Below, piece after piece: positions 12,066-23,594 of a stretch of 64,000 nucleotides of DNA (positions are counted from its first letter, which is position 1; the number at the start of each line of letters is the position of its first letter). The notes below the pieces were generated by a model. The model saw only the letters and a list, made by a program, of their open reading frames with translations. It did not search any database and was not told the DNA's origin. Made by a program: the position numbers and the translations under genes. The stretch is taken from positions 87,134,161 through 87,198,160 of the forward strand of contig NC_080175.1 of NCBI RefSeq assembly GCF_950295315.1. The letters run 5' to 3'. The DNA is from Erinaceus europaeus. Lineage: Eukaryota > Chordata > Mammalia > Eulipotyphla > Erinaceidae.

Positions 12066-13150
12066 GGGTTGGGAATGGTGTGTGGGCTGTCGCTCTGGGT
12101 CCCCTGCCCCCCTGGCCAGTGGAAGTGAGGATCAGAGCAGTCCCTTGGGAGTCCTGTGGTGGCTCTGTGTGGCCGGGGGAAAGTGCTCAGAGAGACAAGC
12201 AGGCAGCTCTGGGAGAGCCTCAGTGGGACAACTCATTTATTGGGGGGAAAGGCAGGCAAATATACCCATTGCTGGGGGTGGGGGGAGGTTGAAGTAATTA
12301 TTAACCCAAATGTAGAGCAACACAATGCATAGTTACATTTTGACCTACAGACTATTTGATCACATGTAAAAGGTTACTATACAAGGTAACTTTTTGATCA
12401 CAAGTTCCACAATGTATATTTTTCTGGAGGTAGATTGCAGGCACTTAGGACAGGGGGAAGGGAGGCAGCTGAGCAATCAGGATGTTTGCTGGAAGTTGTC
12501 AAGTTAGCCATACACAATAACTTATGGTCTTTGTTTAAAAAGGGAGGAAGGGTGGCATGTATAGAGGCGCCCATGTCCAAAGGTCCAAGCCATAAATTCC
12601 AGAGGTCAGGAGGAACCTGCCATATCGCAGCCCACATGGGGAAGGGTCTGGGGTCGACCCACTCAGACTCTCATGGAAACAATGGCCTGGATTTCCCAGG
12701 AAGTGGGCCCAGCCACCAACAATGGTGTATTTCATCAAAGCTAAGAACTCAGGGGAAGGAAGAAAGTGTTGAAGAGTTCCCTGATCCCCGACTTCCTGAT
12801 GTTTGGTATTTGAAAACCTACTGATTTTTACCTATGCATCCATGCTTGTAAGAATATATCTGCTTGTCTATTCTATCAGGTACACTCTTTGTCTAAAAAT
12901 ACCAGGAGGCCTGCTCACTAATAAGGGCTTCAGGCTGTCCTTTGTTATAACTCCCAAGCTCTGCACCAGAAGTCTGGAATAGGTCTTGAGTTACATTATA
13001 ACAGGCAACGATAATAGCAAAATGCAATTATCATGAACTCTAATGACTGGCATTCTCCCTGAGAGCCTGGAGATTGTCCATGAGATGACTAGAGAAACTG
13101 AGTATTTCTTAGGGCGTCAAAGAAATGTATCTGACAGAATGACTTTTAGA
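12066..13150 (-). mobile_element. Probable solo LTR of an endogenous retrovirus, minus strand
   Basis: On the minus strand a polyadenylation signal reads ccccaataaatgagttgtcc near 12225-12245. It is followed by a GC-richer R/U5-like stretch ending near cccacacacca (about 12070-12085), and preceded by ~900 bases that would be U3. This base-composition layout is typical of a gammaretrovirus-like LTR. No gag, pol or env frame adjoins it, so it looks like a solo LTR. Exact ends are uncertain; the outer (13.1 kb) boundary is a guess. Short ORFs inside it have no recognisable domain. Confidence 0.6.
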
Positions 13151-13299
13151 CAATGGATATGGCAGTTAAGTTTTAAACATCCCTCTTTGCATTTTAATGC
13201 ACCCCCATAAAATATATGCTCTGACAAAACATCTTTCATCTCTTTTATTTATTTTTTTATGTAATGCATGATTTTGTCAACAAATACTCTGTTGGAGTG

Positions 13300-13600
13300 T
13301 CAGGGTCATTTGACACCATATCTCTTCAGATCACTGGATTGGTGACTGAAGTAAATCTCTTCCAATCTTGAGCTATGATAGATCTCAGGGTTCTGGCATC
13401 TGGCTAAGGCTCTCTCCCTGAAGGAGACATAAGGAAGGGTACTGGGGATGGGGGTTTTTGGATACCTGGTTCATGATGGTGAAAAAAGAACTTATGTTGT
13501 GGGTGATATTGTTCTGATGATATCTAACATGGAAATATGAGAAATCATATTAATAGCTCACCAACTACACTATAAAACCATCAGTCCTCCAATACAATTA
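13300..13600 (+). repeat. LINE-type dispersed repeat, 3' portion
   Basis: Shares the end block seen at 8755-8978 (catgatggtgaaaaaagaac, then cttatgttg with ggtgatattgttctg) and ends near accatcagtcctcc. A short GAA/GGA-rich run follows at 13605-13636. Confidence 0.5.
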
Positions 13601-13604
13601 TTTA

Positions 13605-13636
13605 GAAGAAGAAGTAGAAGGAGGAGGAGGAGAAGT
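13605..13636 (+). repeat. (GAA/GGA)n purine run
   Basis: agaagaagtagaaggaggagg-type simple sequence following the A-rich end of the preceding repeat. Confidence 0.8.
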
Positions 13637-13669
13637 AATCAGAAGGTAAAAAATAAATCACACTTTGAA

Positions 13670-14565
13670 TTATTTTATTTATTTACATTTCATCATTAGG
13701 GTTTCATTACCCTAGGCTAACCTTTTTAGACTAAAAGAGAGAGAGGGAAGGAATGGCATCATAATACTGAAGTTCCCTCTACTTTGGTTGGGAGTCGACT
13801 GTGTGCAAGGTAAAGCAGAGATAATATCCAGGTGGGCTATTACGCTGGCCCATTAAAAGTGTTCAAAGATAAAATAAGATCGACAAATATAAGAAACAGG
13901 TTTGCAGTATTCACATACCACAGTTTTTCTGAGTGCTAACCGCAATTTAACACAAAGAAGAAACAGATTTCTTGTAAGATAAAGCATTTGTTAAATATTT
14001 GGTGTCCAATTAAAACTATTTATGACTTTTTCAGAAATTAAAACATAATTTCCTATTATTTCATAACTAGCAAAACATTCCGAGAATAGGGATAGCAATA
14101 GTTATTGATCCATAGCAGTCAGAGAACTTGAAATTATACCTAGATTATGCTATATTTCCATTATCAGAATGTGCTTTTCCTTTTTTTTTTTTTTTTGTTT
14201 TCCCCTATGATGCCAGAGATAGAACTCAGAGTCACTTATATGCATAAAGCTACAAAGCATCCTGTAGCCCAATACTCTCTCTTTCTCCATTTTTTTTTTT
14301 TTTTTCAGTGTCAGGGCTTCATTGTTCTGGACTAATTTTTTAGTAAGAAAATGAGACTCAGAAAGAGGAAAAAGACACAGTAGCATTGAAGATTTCCTCC
14401 ACCACTATCGGCAATAGGCCTGACTCTGGGTAATTACTCAGAAAGAACAAAGTACCAAAACATGGATTTCAGCTCACTACTCCCGTGCAGAGCAGAGGAT
14501 AACCAGCAGGCCCAGCCGTATGAGAGATTCGCACTCTGAGTCATCTTCCCTGCCCCATACAGATG
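13670..14565 (-). mobile_element. Cluster of old, decayed SINE-like fragments
   Basis: Three T-rich starts (about 13670, 14177 and 14290), each followed on the plus strand by aggttt/agggcttc-type sequence, a purine-rich GAGAGAG tract and a decayed reverse tRNA-like head. Examples are cagagtcacttatatgcataaagc and ccgtatgagagattcgcactctgag. They look like minus-orientation tRNA-SINEs, much more diverged than the main family. Boundaries are approximate. Confidence 0.4.
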
Positions 14566-14734
14566 TCTTTCTTTTATAAATAACTCTAAATTTAAAATCC
14601 AATCATACTTGAGATCAACCCTGCAAAAACTACTTTACTTCAGTTTTTTCATACAACTATGAACCCAAAATATGCTGAAAGAACAAAAATGGGAGTGAAG
14701 GAATGACAAAAACAGTCACTATGAGGGCCTTATG

Positions 14735-14935
14735 TACACTTGGAAAAGAAGGGCAGTGGTACAACCTTTAAAGACCACAAGTTAGCATACACAAGGACCC
14801 AGGTCCAAGCCCCAGGTCTCCATATGCATGGGGGAAGCCTTGTAAGCAATGTTCCAGATATCACTCCCTTTTTCTCTCCCCCTCTCAATTTTTCTCTTTC
14901 CTATACAATTATAACTAAATAAATAAATAATGTAA
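14735..14935 (+). mobile_element. tRNA-SINE, 'pre-ctgcag' subfamily, diverged
   Basis: The head is decayed, then caaggacccaggtccaagcc (B-box region), ccatatgcatgggggaagcc, CT-rich middle and (AAAT)n tail at 14915-14930. It is related to the copies at 7908 and 37058. Confidence 0.6.
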
Positions 14936-16066
14936 AAGGAAATTTTAAAAACAATTATTATCTCACTTAGATTTACTTGCTTTTATAGAAAAGGAGCCCT
15001 GTTTTTTTTTTAATAGCTTAAATCTACTCATCCTAAATTTCTCTTCAAAAGAAATATATAATACTTTTTTAAAGTTATTTTGTTTTATTTAAACATGTCT
15101 TAAATCCTTAATTGTGTTCCTAGTAATTTGTGTTTTCTTTATCACTAAAAAGAGCAATTTGGAGAATTGGGCTATTATATCTTGATTATAGAGCAAAGAC
15201 ATAGTCATCATTAAATATGAATAAAACATAATGATTCCTTTCAGTATTAATGGTATCAGAGACTGAAATCAGAAGGTTAAGGTTTTAGAAATTATTTTCA
15301 GGGACAATAAAATGGTGAATTTATCTTTTGTACCTTCTCCCACATTTGGAAGTCCAGGCTGATGAGAAGGATAATTTGAGGAACTGTGATTAACACAATC
15401 TGTGCTAGTTACTATGCTTGAAGGAATGAATGAGTGGGAGTCACAACTAGTAGCAAGCACATTACTATACTACCACTTAATTATATTTTCTTCCTCTTGC
15501 ACAAGAAAAATTCTCTTGTTATTAACCTCGAACTCAATATAATTTTAGCAGTGAAATGAAATATAAAAGAATTTCCTCTTATTCTTGTGATACCTGAAAG
15601 TCTTTCAGATGATAGATTGGTGTACAGAAAATAAATCTAACAGTTTATTTCATGCAAGATGCTTATTAGCATTAGATGTAAAAACATGTGTATATATAAA
15701 TATATATATATAAGCAAATGTTTGCACGCATATATAGGTAATAGCCAAATGACATGTATTGTGCATTGCACATCCTATACGTGTTTTTTCTTTAAATATT
15801 ACATAAATCACTACTGATTATAAATTAATCAAATTTAAGAAGCTATGTCTACCTATAGAGTGATGTGACTTAATTATATGTTAAAAAAGTTTCATGGTGT
15901 TTGTGAAGCTATGTATTAACTTAGGTCATTTATTTATCTTAGACATTCTTGCATGCAATCACATCACCACACAAGCGTGATAGATATATTATGATAATAG
16001 CTAACAACACAGACGCTACAGAGTTTTGTATTACAGGGCCTTGATTTGTTTTTTATAAAATAGTTT
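14936..16066. other. CADM2: Unique AT-rich intronic sequence
   Basis: No exon, RNA or known element is seen. A short AT-alternating stretch lies at 15690-15712. Confidence 0.5.
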
Positions 16067-16283
16067 CTTTTTCTTTTTTAATCCTTATTTATTAGATAGA
16101 GACAGTCAGAAATGGAGAGGGAAGGGAATGACAGAAGGGGAGGGAGACAGAGAGATAGATACCTTCAGTCCTGCTTCACCAGCTGTGAAGCTTTCCCCCT
16201 GCAGGTGGGGACCAGGGGCTTGAACCTAGGTCCTTGCGCACTGTACTGTGTGTGCTCAACCAGGTGCACCACCATCTGGCCCC
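16067..16283 (-). mobile_element. Erinaceid tRNA-SINE, 'gggccagatggtggtgcac' subfamily
   Basis: Minus-strand head ggggccagatggtggtgcacc, B-box near aggttcaagcccctgg, the ccccacctgcagggggaaagc body and an A-rich tail at 16067-16095. Confidence 0.9.
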
Positions 16284-16294
16284 TAAAATATTTA

Positions 16295-16482
16295 TTATTT
16301 AACTTTATTATTTATTAATAAAGCCAGAAGTTAAGTGGGGCAGGGACACAGAGAGGGAGAGAGACAGAGAGATACCCGCAGCCCTGCTTCACCTCTCCTG
16401 AAGCTTTCCCCTTGCAGGTAGGGACCAGGGGCTTAAACCCTTTGCATTGAAACGTGTGCACTCAAACAGGTGTGCCATGGCC
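16295..16482 (-). mobile_element. tRNA-SINE, second copy in tandem orientation
   Basis: Same subfamily and strand as the neighbouring copy 12 bases away, but more diverged (head ggccatggcacacctg; body ccctacctgcaaggggaaagc). Confidence 0.8.
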
Positions 16483-16499
16483 TTTATTTTATTTCTCAT

Positions 16500-16600
16500 A
16501 CTGTTCCACCTTCTTTTCTCATCCTGATCTCCTTCCTCTTTCGTCCTTCTTTACCCTACTTTTCTCCCCCCCTTCTTCCCTCCCTCTCTCTTTCTAGCTA
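16500..16600 (+). repeat. Pyrimidine-rich stretch
   Basis: Long C/T-rich sequence (cttctttaccctacttttctcccccccttcttccctccctctctctttc). Confidence 0.6.
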
Positions 16601-16727
16601 TATGCAGTTAAATAGATTTCTAGAGTATTGCTACTAACCATCACACTGGTTTCTGGAATGTGTATTAGCTTTTACAGATTTTATTATGTTTCTTTATAAA
16701 ATTGATTACAGGCTTATACTTTTAAAA

Positions 16728-16915
16728 TAGATTTTAATACACTTTATTTGGGGAGATAATGATATATAAAACAGTTGTCACATGTGTTTAGTTTATTTTC
16801 TCCCCTTGATAGATGTCACCATCCTTTCCACAAATGCTTCAGCATATGCAAGCACTGGATCTCCAACCCTCCTTCAAACTCCTCCTACTACCTGCCTTAT
16901 GGTTAATCTATGATT
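16728..16915 (-). repeat. Reversed LINE-type 3' end fragment
   Basis: Plus strand tttatttggggagataatgat...gttgtcacatgtgtttag is the reverse of the 3' end family at 8755-8978. As at 9994-10165, it sits immediately before a plus-strand L1 fragment. Confidence 0.5.
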
Positions 16916-16929
16916 GCATATATTTCACA

Positions 16930-18262
16930 AATGTAATGCAGTTCCCATCATGATCCCATCATTTTTTAAGAGAATAGAATAAAAGCTACAAATGTTTATC
17001 TGGGACCTGAAAATACTTAGAATCACCAAAGCAACTTTGAAAAATAAGAACAGATTGGAGGCATCTCACTCCCGGATCCTAAACTAAATGACAGGGCTAT
17101 TGTAAACAAAACTGCCTGGTATTGTAACAAAAATAGACACACTGACCAGTGGAATACAACTGAGCTCCCAGAAGCAAGACACCACACTTATGGACATGTA
17201 ATTTTTTATATAGGGGCCCAAAATATTGAATGTGGAAAAGAGAGTCTCTTCAACAAATGGTGTTCGGATAATTGGGTTTACAAGTGCAGAAAAATGAAAT
17301 GGAACCACACACAAAAATAAACTCCAAACAGTGCAAGGATTTGGATGGTGGACCAAAAACTGTCAAACACTCAGAGGGAAATATTGGCAGCACTCTTTCC
17401 CATCTAAATTATATAGGGATCTTTAACAATATAAACCTAATTGCAATGAAGACAAAAAACAATAATAAATAAATAGGACTACATCCGATTTAAAGCTTCT
17501 GCAGAGCAAAAGAAACCACCATCCAGACAGACACTCTTTACAGGATGGGAGGTCTTCCTATGCCATACATAGACACAAGGCTAGTAATCAAAATATATAA
17601 AAGGCTCACCAAGTTCAGCAACAAAAAAAGCAAATGACACCATTCAAAAGTGGGCTGAGGAAATAGGGAGAATATTCACCAAAAACAGGTCCAAAAGGCC
17701 AAGAGACATATGAAAAAATACTCCCAAGTCATTAACTGTCAGAGAAATGCAAATGAAGACAACAATGAGATACCACTTTACTCCTATGAGAACATCATAC
17801 ATCAGAAAGGATAGTAACAACAAATGCTGAAGAGGTTGTGGAGACAAAGGAACCCTTTTGCACCACTGGTGGGAATGCAAATTGGACCAACTTCTGTGAA
17901 GAGCTATCTGGAAAATTCTCACAAGGCTAAAGATGGACCCATGTTCTTACCCAGCAATTTTTCTCCTGGCAATATATCCTAAGGAACCAAACATACCCAA
18001 TCAAAAAGATTTGTGTATACCTATGCTAATAGCAGCACACTTTATAATAGCTAAAACCTGGAAATAACATAGGTGTCCAACAACAGATGAATGATTGAGA
18101 AAGCTGTGGCATATATACACAATGAAATGCTACTCAGTTATTTAAAATGGTGATTTCACTTTTCTCACCTCATCTTAGATAAAGCTTGAAGGAATCATGT
18201 TAAGTAGCTAAGCCAGAGAAAGAAGGATGAATACGGGATGATCTCACTCACAGATAGAAGTT
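16930..18262 (+). mobile_element. 5'-truncated L1, ORF2 C-terminal third
   Basis: Starts at the codons corresponding to [15 protein letters not shown] of the first L1 (3903 onward) and runs collinearly to the end of ORF2 near 18262. The order of blocks matches, but stops and indels are frequent. A SINE interrupts its 3' end at 18265. Confidence 0.9.
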
Positions 18263-18264
18263 GA

Positions 18265-18623
18265 GGGTTGGGTGGTAGCACAGTGGGTTAAGTGTACATG
18301 GCATGAAACCCAAGGACCAGCATAAGGATCTTGGTTGAGCCCCTGGCTCCCCACCTGCAGAGGGGTTGCTTCGCAAGCAGTGAAACAGGTCTGCAGGTGT
18401 CTGTCTTTCTCTCTCCCTCTCTGTCTTCCCCTCCTCTCTCCATTTCTCTGACCTATCCAACAACAGAGACATCAATAGCAACAATAGCAATAACTGCAAC
18501 AACGATAAAACAACAAGGGCAACAAAAGGGAAAAAAAAAATAGCCACCAGGAGCAGTGGATTCGTGGTGCAGGCACTGAGCCCTGGCAATAACCCTGGAG
18601 GCAATAATAATAATAATAATAAT
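18265..18623 (+). mobile_element. Full-length main-type erinaceid SINE inside the L1 3' end
   Basis: Head gggttgggtggtagcacagtgggttaag (A-box region), B-box-like ggttgagcccc, body ctccccacctgcagagggg, CT tract and (CAACAA) domain. It then has an extra 3' unit, gccaccaggagcagtggattcgtgg...ggcaataat, not present in every copy, and ends in (AAT)n. ctcacagatagaag before it and ctcacaatagaag after it suggest a target duplication. Confidence 0.9.
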
Positions 18624-18625
18624 TC

Positions 18626-18790
18626 TCCTTTTCTCACAATAGAAGCCCTAGAAAGAACCCCAAAGGCAAACAGAAGAAGGAGGAGGAAGAGAAGGGGAAG
18701 AAGAAGAGGAAAAAGTTGAAAAATCAGAATAGAACAGAAAGGAAAACACAAAGCAGAACTTGGACTAGAGTTGGTATACTGAGGGTGATG
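18626..18790 (+). mobile_element. L1 3'UTR continuation
   Basis: After a GAA/GGA-rich run (18690-18715), the sequence gttgaaaaatcagaatag...gcagaacttggactag matches the L1 3'UTR at 5240-5285, so the SINE at 18265 split one L1 copy. Confidence 0.75.
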
Positions 18791-18799
18791 GTATTTTGC

Positions 18800-19043
18800 A
18801 CAAAAAAACAACAAGGGCAACAAAAGGGAAAATAAATAAATTTTAAAAATTTAAAAAATTTAATTAAAAAAACACACACAAACATGACCAGAATCTCTTC
18901 AAACTCACTAAATCACAGGTGAGTACAGACTCGTGTGGCTCATGGAGAGAAATGCTTGCAAAAATCATGAATGTATTTTGGTTAATTCCAAAAGGTTTCA
19001 GAAATTTCTTTAATTTTTCAGATAAGTTAATATACATTTCATT
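18800..19043. other. CADM2: SINE tail remnant and intronic sequence
   Basis: acaacaagggcaacaaaaggg at 18808-18828 is the 3' tail domain of the main SINE with no body attached; it is followed by AAATTTAAAA. The rest is unclassified. Confidence 0.5.
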
Positions 19044-19275
19044 GGGGCCAGATGGTGGTTCACATGGCTGAACACACATGTTTACAATGTACAAAGATCT
19101 GGGTTTAAACCACCAGTGCCCACCACTGGGATTGGAGCTCCTGGCTCCCCACCTGCTGAGGGAAAGCTTTGCAAGTGGTGAAGCAGGAAGGGCTGCAGGT
19201 GTCTCTGTCTTTCTCCCTCTCTGTCACCCTGTTCCCTCTCAACTTCTTGTCTCTATCCAATAAGTGACATATATA
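19044..19275 (+). mobile_element. tRNA-SINE, 'ggggccagatggtggttcac' subfamily
   Basis: tRNA-like head, body ggctccccacctgctgaggg and aagctttgcaagtggtgaagc, CT tract and ctctatccaataa. The tail runs into a (TA)n stretch. Confidence 0.88.
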
Positions 19276-19401
19276 TATATATTTACTTTGAATTCAGTAA
19301 CCGGTAGCTTTAAGCTGAATAAATGGTTTCATTTGCTCAGTAAATAATATTAAGTTACACTAATGAATAATTATTAATTTTTTAAATGTAAATTAAGTCA
19401 C

Positions 19402-19680
19402 ATTTTTTGCCCCCAGGGTTAATGGTGGGGCTCAATGCTAACTCTATAATTCCACTGTTTCTGGTAAATATATATGTATATATAAAGACAGAGAGAAATT
19501 GAGAGAGGAGGGGGTGATAGAGAGGAAGAGAGAAAGATAGAAAACCTGAAGACCTGCTTCTTTGTTTGTGAAGCTTCTCCCTGCCGGTGGAGAGACGGGG
19601 CTCCAACCCGGATCCTTGCATGGACCATTGCACTTAGTACTATGTGCGCTTAATTGGGTTAAGCACCACCGCCAGTCCCC
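19402..19680 (-). mobile_element. Erinaceid tRNA-SINE with 'gcccccagggtt' 3' unit
   Basis: Minus head ggggactggcggtggtgc, B-box near ccgggttggagcccc, body and CT tract, then the 3' unit (ccagggttaatggtggggctc on plus), which corresponds to the extra unit at 18544-18600. A (TA)n expansion lies at 19468-19484. Confidence 0.85.
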
Positions 19681-20315
19681 CACCACATCATAGTGAGAGG
19701 CCAGAATATCGGAATAATTACTAGTACACATTTAATAGACATTATAATACCAGACCCACCAAATTTAGCACACACCTATTATGAGAAGCTGGAACATTGT
19801 GCCTATGTATAGATAATTGTGCTATAAATAATTAACCTTCCAATAAAATACAAACAAAACCATATTTCAAAAATTTCATCTGTTGAAAGGACTATCTTTA
19901 CAGTCACCCTACTCCCTGTATTTCTGGGATTTTTTATTACTGCCTTTTAACACTGCACATTCTAGTAAACCTCTACCCAGCTTACTGAATAAATAACAGT
20001 TGTTGATATACTACCAAAACATAGAAAAGTTAGAAATATTCTCTGCAAATACTACTGACATAATGTATTAGTAAACTAAATCATCAGAATGTGTATTATT
20101 TCCATATCCTTTTGACTTGAACTTAATGTAGAGTGAATCTGAATTTATCACAGCAGGACTAAGACAACTATTCAATATATAAGGATGCGTGGTCTTTCTG
20201 TATGTCTAAAACAACATTTTTAAGATACACTATTTGTTTTTCACCTAACTCTCAGAAGTAGGAGACATGATGTCTTGAAATATATATATATTAAAGTTGA
20301 TAGCTAGGTCTTTTA
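19681..20315. other. CADM2: Unique AT-rich intronic sequence
   Basis: No gene or element is recognised. Confidence 0.5.
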
Positions 20316-21195
20316 AAAATGGGCAGAGGATATGAACAAAACATTCACCTCAGAGGAGATCCAAAAGGCTAACAAACATATGAAAAACTGCTCTAGGTCA
20401 CTGATTGTCAGAGAAATGCAAATTAAGACAACATTGAGATACCACCTCACTCCTATAAGAATGGCATACATCAAAAAGGACAGCAGCAACAAATGCTGGA
20501 GAGGTTGTGGGGACAGAGGAACCCTTTTACATTGCTGATGGGAATGTAAATTGGTACAGCCTCTGTGGAGAGCAGTCTGGAAAACTCTCAGAAGGCTAGA
20601 CATGGACCTTCCATATGATCCAGTAATTCCTCTCCTGGGCTTATACCCCAAGGACTCCATAACACCCAACCAAAAAGAGGTGTGTACTCCTATGTTCATA
20701 GCAGCACAATTCATAATAGCTAAAACCTGGAAGCAACCCAGGTGCCCAACAACAGATGAGTGGCTGAGAAAGCTGTGGTATATATACACAATGGAATACT
20801 ATGCAGCTATCAAGAACAATGAACCCACCTTCTCTGACCCATCTTGGACAGAGCTAGAATGTATTATGTTAAGTGAGCTAAGTCAGAAAGATAAAGATGA
20901 GTATGGGATGATCCCACTCATCAACAGAAGTTGAGTAAGAAGATCTGAAAGGGAAACTAAAAGCAGAACCTGACCAAATTGTAAGTAGGGCACCAAAGTA
21001 AAAACCCTGTGGTGAGGGGTAGACATGCAGCTTCCTGGGCCAGTGGGGGGTGGGAGTGGGTGGGAGGGAGGGGTCGCAGCCTTTTGGTGGTGGGAATGGT
21101 GTTTATGTACACTCCTAGTAAAATGTAGACATATAAATCACTAGTTAATTAATATGAGAGGGGCAAAATTAATTGTATGTCTCGAAGTTTTTTAA
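20316..21195 (+). mobile_element. 5'-truncated L1, young-looking (ORF2 C-terminus and 3'UTR)
   Basis: The ORF2 frame is open from about 20332 to TGA at 20932-20934 except for one TGA at 20536-20538, in the cysteine-motif region where the first L1 has TGG. The 3'UTR carries a G-rich tract (ccagtggggggtgggagtggg) at 21039-21072 and ends near 21195. Only one disabling codon in ~200 makes this the least decayed L1 fragment in the window. Confidence 0.92.
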
Positions 21196-21239
21196 AACAC
21201 AGACTGAATCTTTTTAATATATAGGCTATGTATTATATA

Positions 21240-22080
21240 TGCGCCTCTCAAAAGCCTAGACCAAGTATATCAGAAGCAACCAATAGCACAGCTATATACA
21301 AGATACTGGGTACTGTACAGCAAACCCTAACAAAAGGACTTTTCTGTTGGGACCATGTGTAAGCCTGATAGAGCTTATGGAGAACCACCCCTGTCTTTGG
21401 ATTAAGGTCTGAGAAGATAACCTCTTGGTAAATCTCTCTCAACTGAGGTGAGCATAAGGGGGGAAACTCAGACTTGGTTCTTTCCTTCTTGACTCTCAGG
21501 CCCACAGAAACAACAGTATTTCCCTCCACTAACTGCAGGCCACATGGCCACAGATTCACTTATTCAAAGTCACCTTCTGATCACAGAAGAACACACCTTA
21601 TCACACACTTCATCACACACCTCAGACCCCAGACAAGAGAAATTCCAAACTATACGGCCTTTTGATATCCATCTTCTCTCTGTCTCACCCTACGGGTTAA
21701 CCCCTATGCTTCTCTCAAATACCTTTGGATAATTAAGTTGCTTGTGTCATGGAGAATAACTGTCTTGTATCTCATCAATTCCTGTCATACCAGCCCCCTA
21801 CCTTAGGGGCATGCTGACTGTTAAGAAACCTGTAATTTCTGTCATATTTCAACAATAATTAACTTCATTGCTTTTCTATTTAACTCATGTCCACTTTGCT
21901 AATAAACAGACTCTATGATTCTGGGATTCTAGTACTCAGATTCGAGGCATGCTAAGAGTCCTCTGGTGTCTTTTACTTCATGTCACCCCTGTCGTGAGTG
22001 AGAAAGAACCAGTCCATTACCTTTCCCCTGGAGACCACCTCGCCAGAGAGGGAGAGAGATAACCCGAAACTTTTCAAAGT
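21240..22080 (+). mobile_element. Probable LTR of an endogenous retrovirus, plus strand
   Basis: A likely 5' end is TGTTGGGACC at 21345 and a polyadenylation signal lies at tgctaataaacagac (about 21898-21912). It is followed by an R/U5-like stretch (gattctgggattctag, agagtcctctggtgtc) that ends near gtgagaaagaaccagtcca (about 22016). These are typical features of a vertebrate LTR. No retroviral coding sequence adjoins it. True ends are uncertain, so the span is generous; a target duplication was not found. Confidence 0.55.
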
Positions 22081-23003
22081 TAACCCAATTACCAAATAAT
22101 GTGATGATAACATTAACTATCGATTGTCTTTTGGAACCCTAACCCTAAGACAGCAGGAACCTCACATCTCCACTATAGAGCCTCTACTTGCCCCAGTCCT
22201 GGAACCCTTGGATAGGGCCCACTTTCCCATATACCTTTTCCAATCCATAGCAAATAATATTGCATCTGCCAATCACAACCTAATCAATGCAACGATTGCC
22301 ACCTCAACATGCTTCACTTCAGACTGTGTCCAGAGACTTCACGTGTGGAATGACAACCCTTCAGCTTCATTACTCGGGTGAGACCTTTTCTTTCATAGTA
22401 TACTCTAATTCCATCTCAGGTGGTTCACTTTCTAACAAAGTCCCAAAACCTAGATATACACCAGTTTCTGTGAGAGACAGCATATGTTCACATGTATCCA
22501 TAAACTACTGCAAAATATATACCTGAAAGCAGTACACTAGAGTTTGCAGTGAGTACCCCCCTAACACTTCCTCTCCACTATTCTAACCTTTGGGTCCATG
22601 ATTGCTCAACAATTTGTTTGGCTTTGTATGTTAACTCTCTTTTCAGTCACCAGGTTTCAGATGCCATCAGGATGCTGGCCAGGCTTCCCTGGACAACCCC
22701 ACCAATGTGTCCTGGAGCTCCGCTTCCCAAGAGACCCACCCTACTAGGGAAAAAGAGAGGCAGACTGGGAGTATGGACCAACCAGTCAACGCCCAGGTTC
22801 AGTGGGGAAGCAATTACAGAAGCCAGACCTTCCACCTTCTACAACCCACAATGACCCTGGGTCCATGCTCCCAGAGGGATAGAGAATGGGAAAGCTATCA
22901 GGGGAGGGGGTGGGATATGGAAATTGGGTGGTGGGAATTGTGTGGAGTTGTACCTCTCCTACCCTATGGTTTTGTTAATTAATCCTTTCTTAAAAAAAAA
23001 AAA
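22081..23003 (+). repeat. A-tailed dispersed repeat, longest copy
   Basis: Ends in A13 (about 22991-23003). Its last ~400 bases (tccctggacaaccccaccaatg, gtcctggagc, tgaccctgggtccatgctccc, gaatgggaaagctatcagggg) recur at 30990-31262, 31378-31701 and 41490-41936. It must therefore be a retroposed family with a defined 3' end. Its only ORFs are short, with no recognised domain. It could be an L1 subfamily 3'UTR or a non-autonomous element. Confidence 0.75.
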
Positions 23004-23594
23004 ATCTAAAATCCCACTAGGAACAAACTTTTTAGCCTGTTAGTAGTAAAATACACACAGAAACATAACATAAGCAAACATATGCTTAGAAGTGAAAACA
23101 AGCTGAAATGCTTCTATTTTTTACGTCTAATATCAGCTAAATTGAGTGAAATAATAGTCCACACACATTAATAAACATCAAAAGCAAATATATAATGCTG
23201 GATATTAAAGATGGTGATTGCCTTGTCTAAACTCTTTTTCTCAAGAAAATGATTTTCTTTTCTGAAAAGCTATTATCACAAGACTTAAAAACACTTGTCT
23301 ATGTGACACTAACATCCCTTTAACAGAAAAATAAAAAGATATATCTGTATCTATTTATTATTTACTTAAGGCTAGCTCAATTTTAGAGTTTTTTCCCCCT
23401 CTGGCAACCAAGACGTTCAAAGCATTTAATTCAAATTAAATAAATCTATTGCATCCATATGATTATATTTGAAACTATTTCAAATGAGGAATCTCTCACC
23501 ACACAATGAATTATGTGGATATTTATTACACTGAGATTCCCAAAAGGTTTTTATTTTTGAGTGAGTTATTTAAATGATAAAAATATATATGTTT
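23004..23594. other. CADM2: Unique AT-rich intronic sequence
   Basis: No element or gene is recognised. Confidence 0.5.

Noticed and set aside
12043..12824. Several overlapping ORFs of 60-129 codons
   Set aside because: They lie in an LTR-like GC-richer block, overlap on both strands and show no known motif.
18248..18823. 191-codon minus-strand open frame
   Set aside because: Leu-rich reading of the reverse of a SINE, (AAT)n and GAA runs; a repeat artefact.
22133..22147. Telomere-like ccctaaccctaa
   Set aside because: Only two units inside a dispersed repeat; chance.
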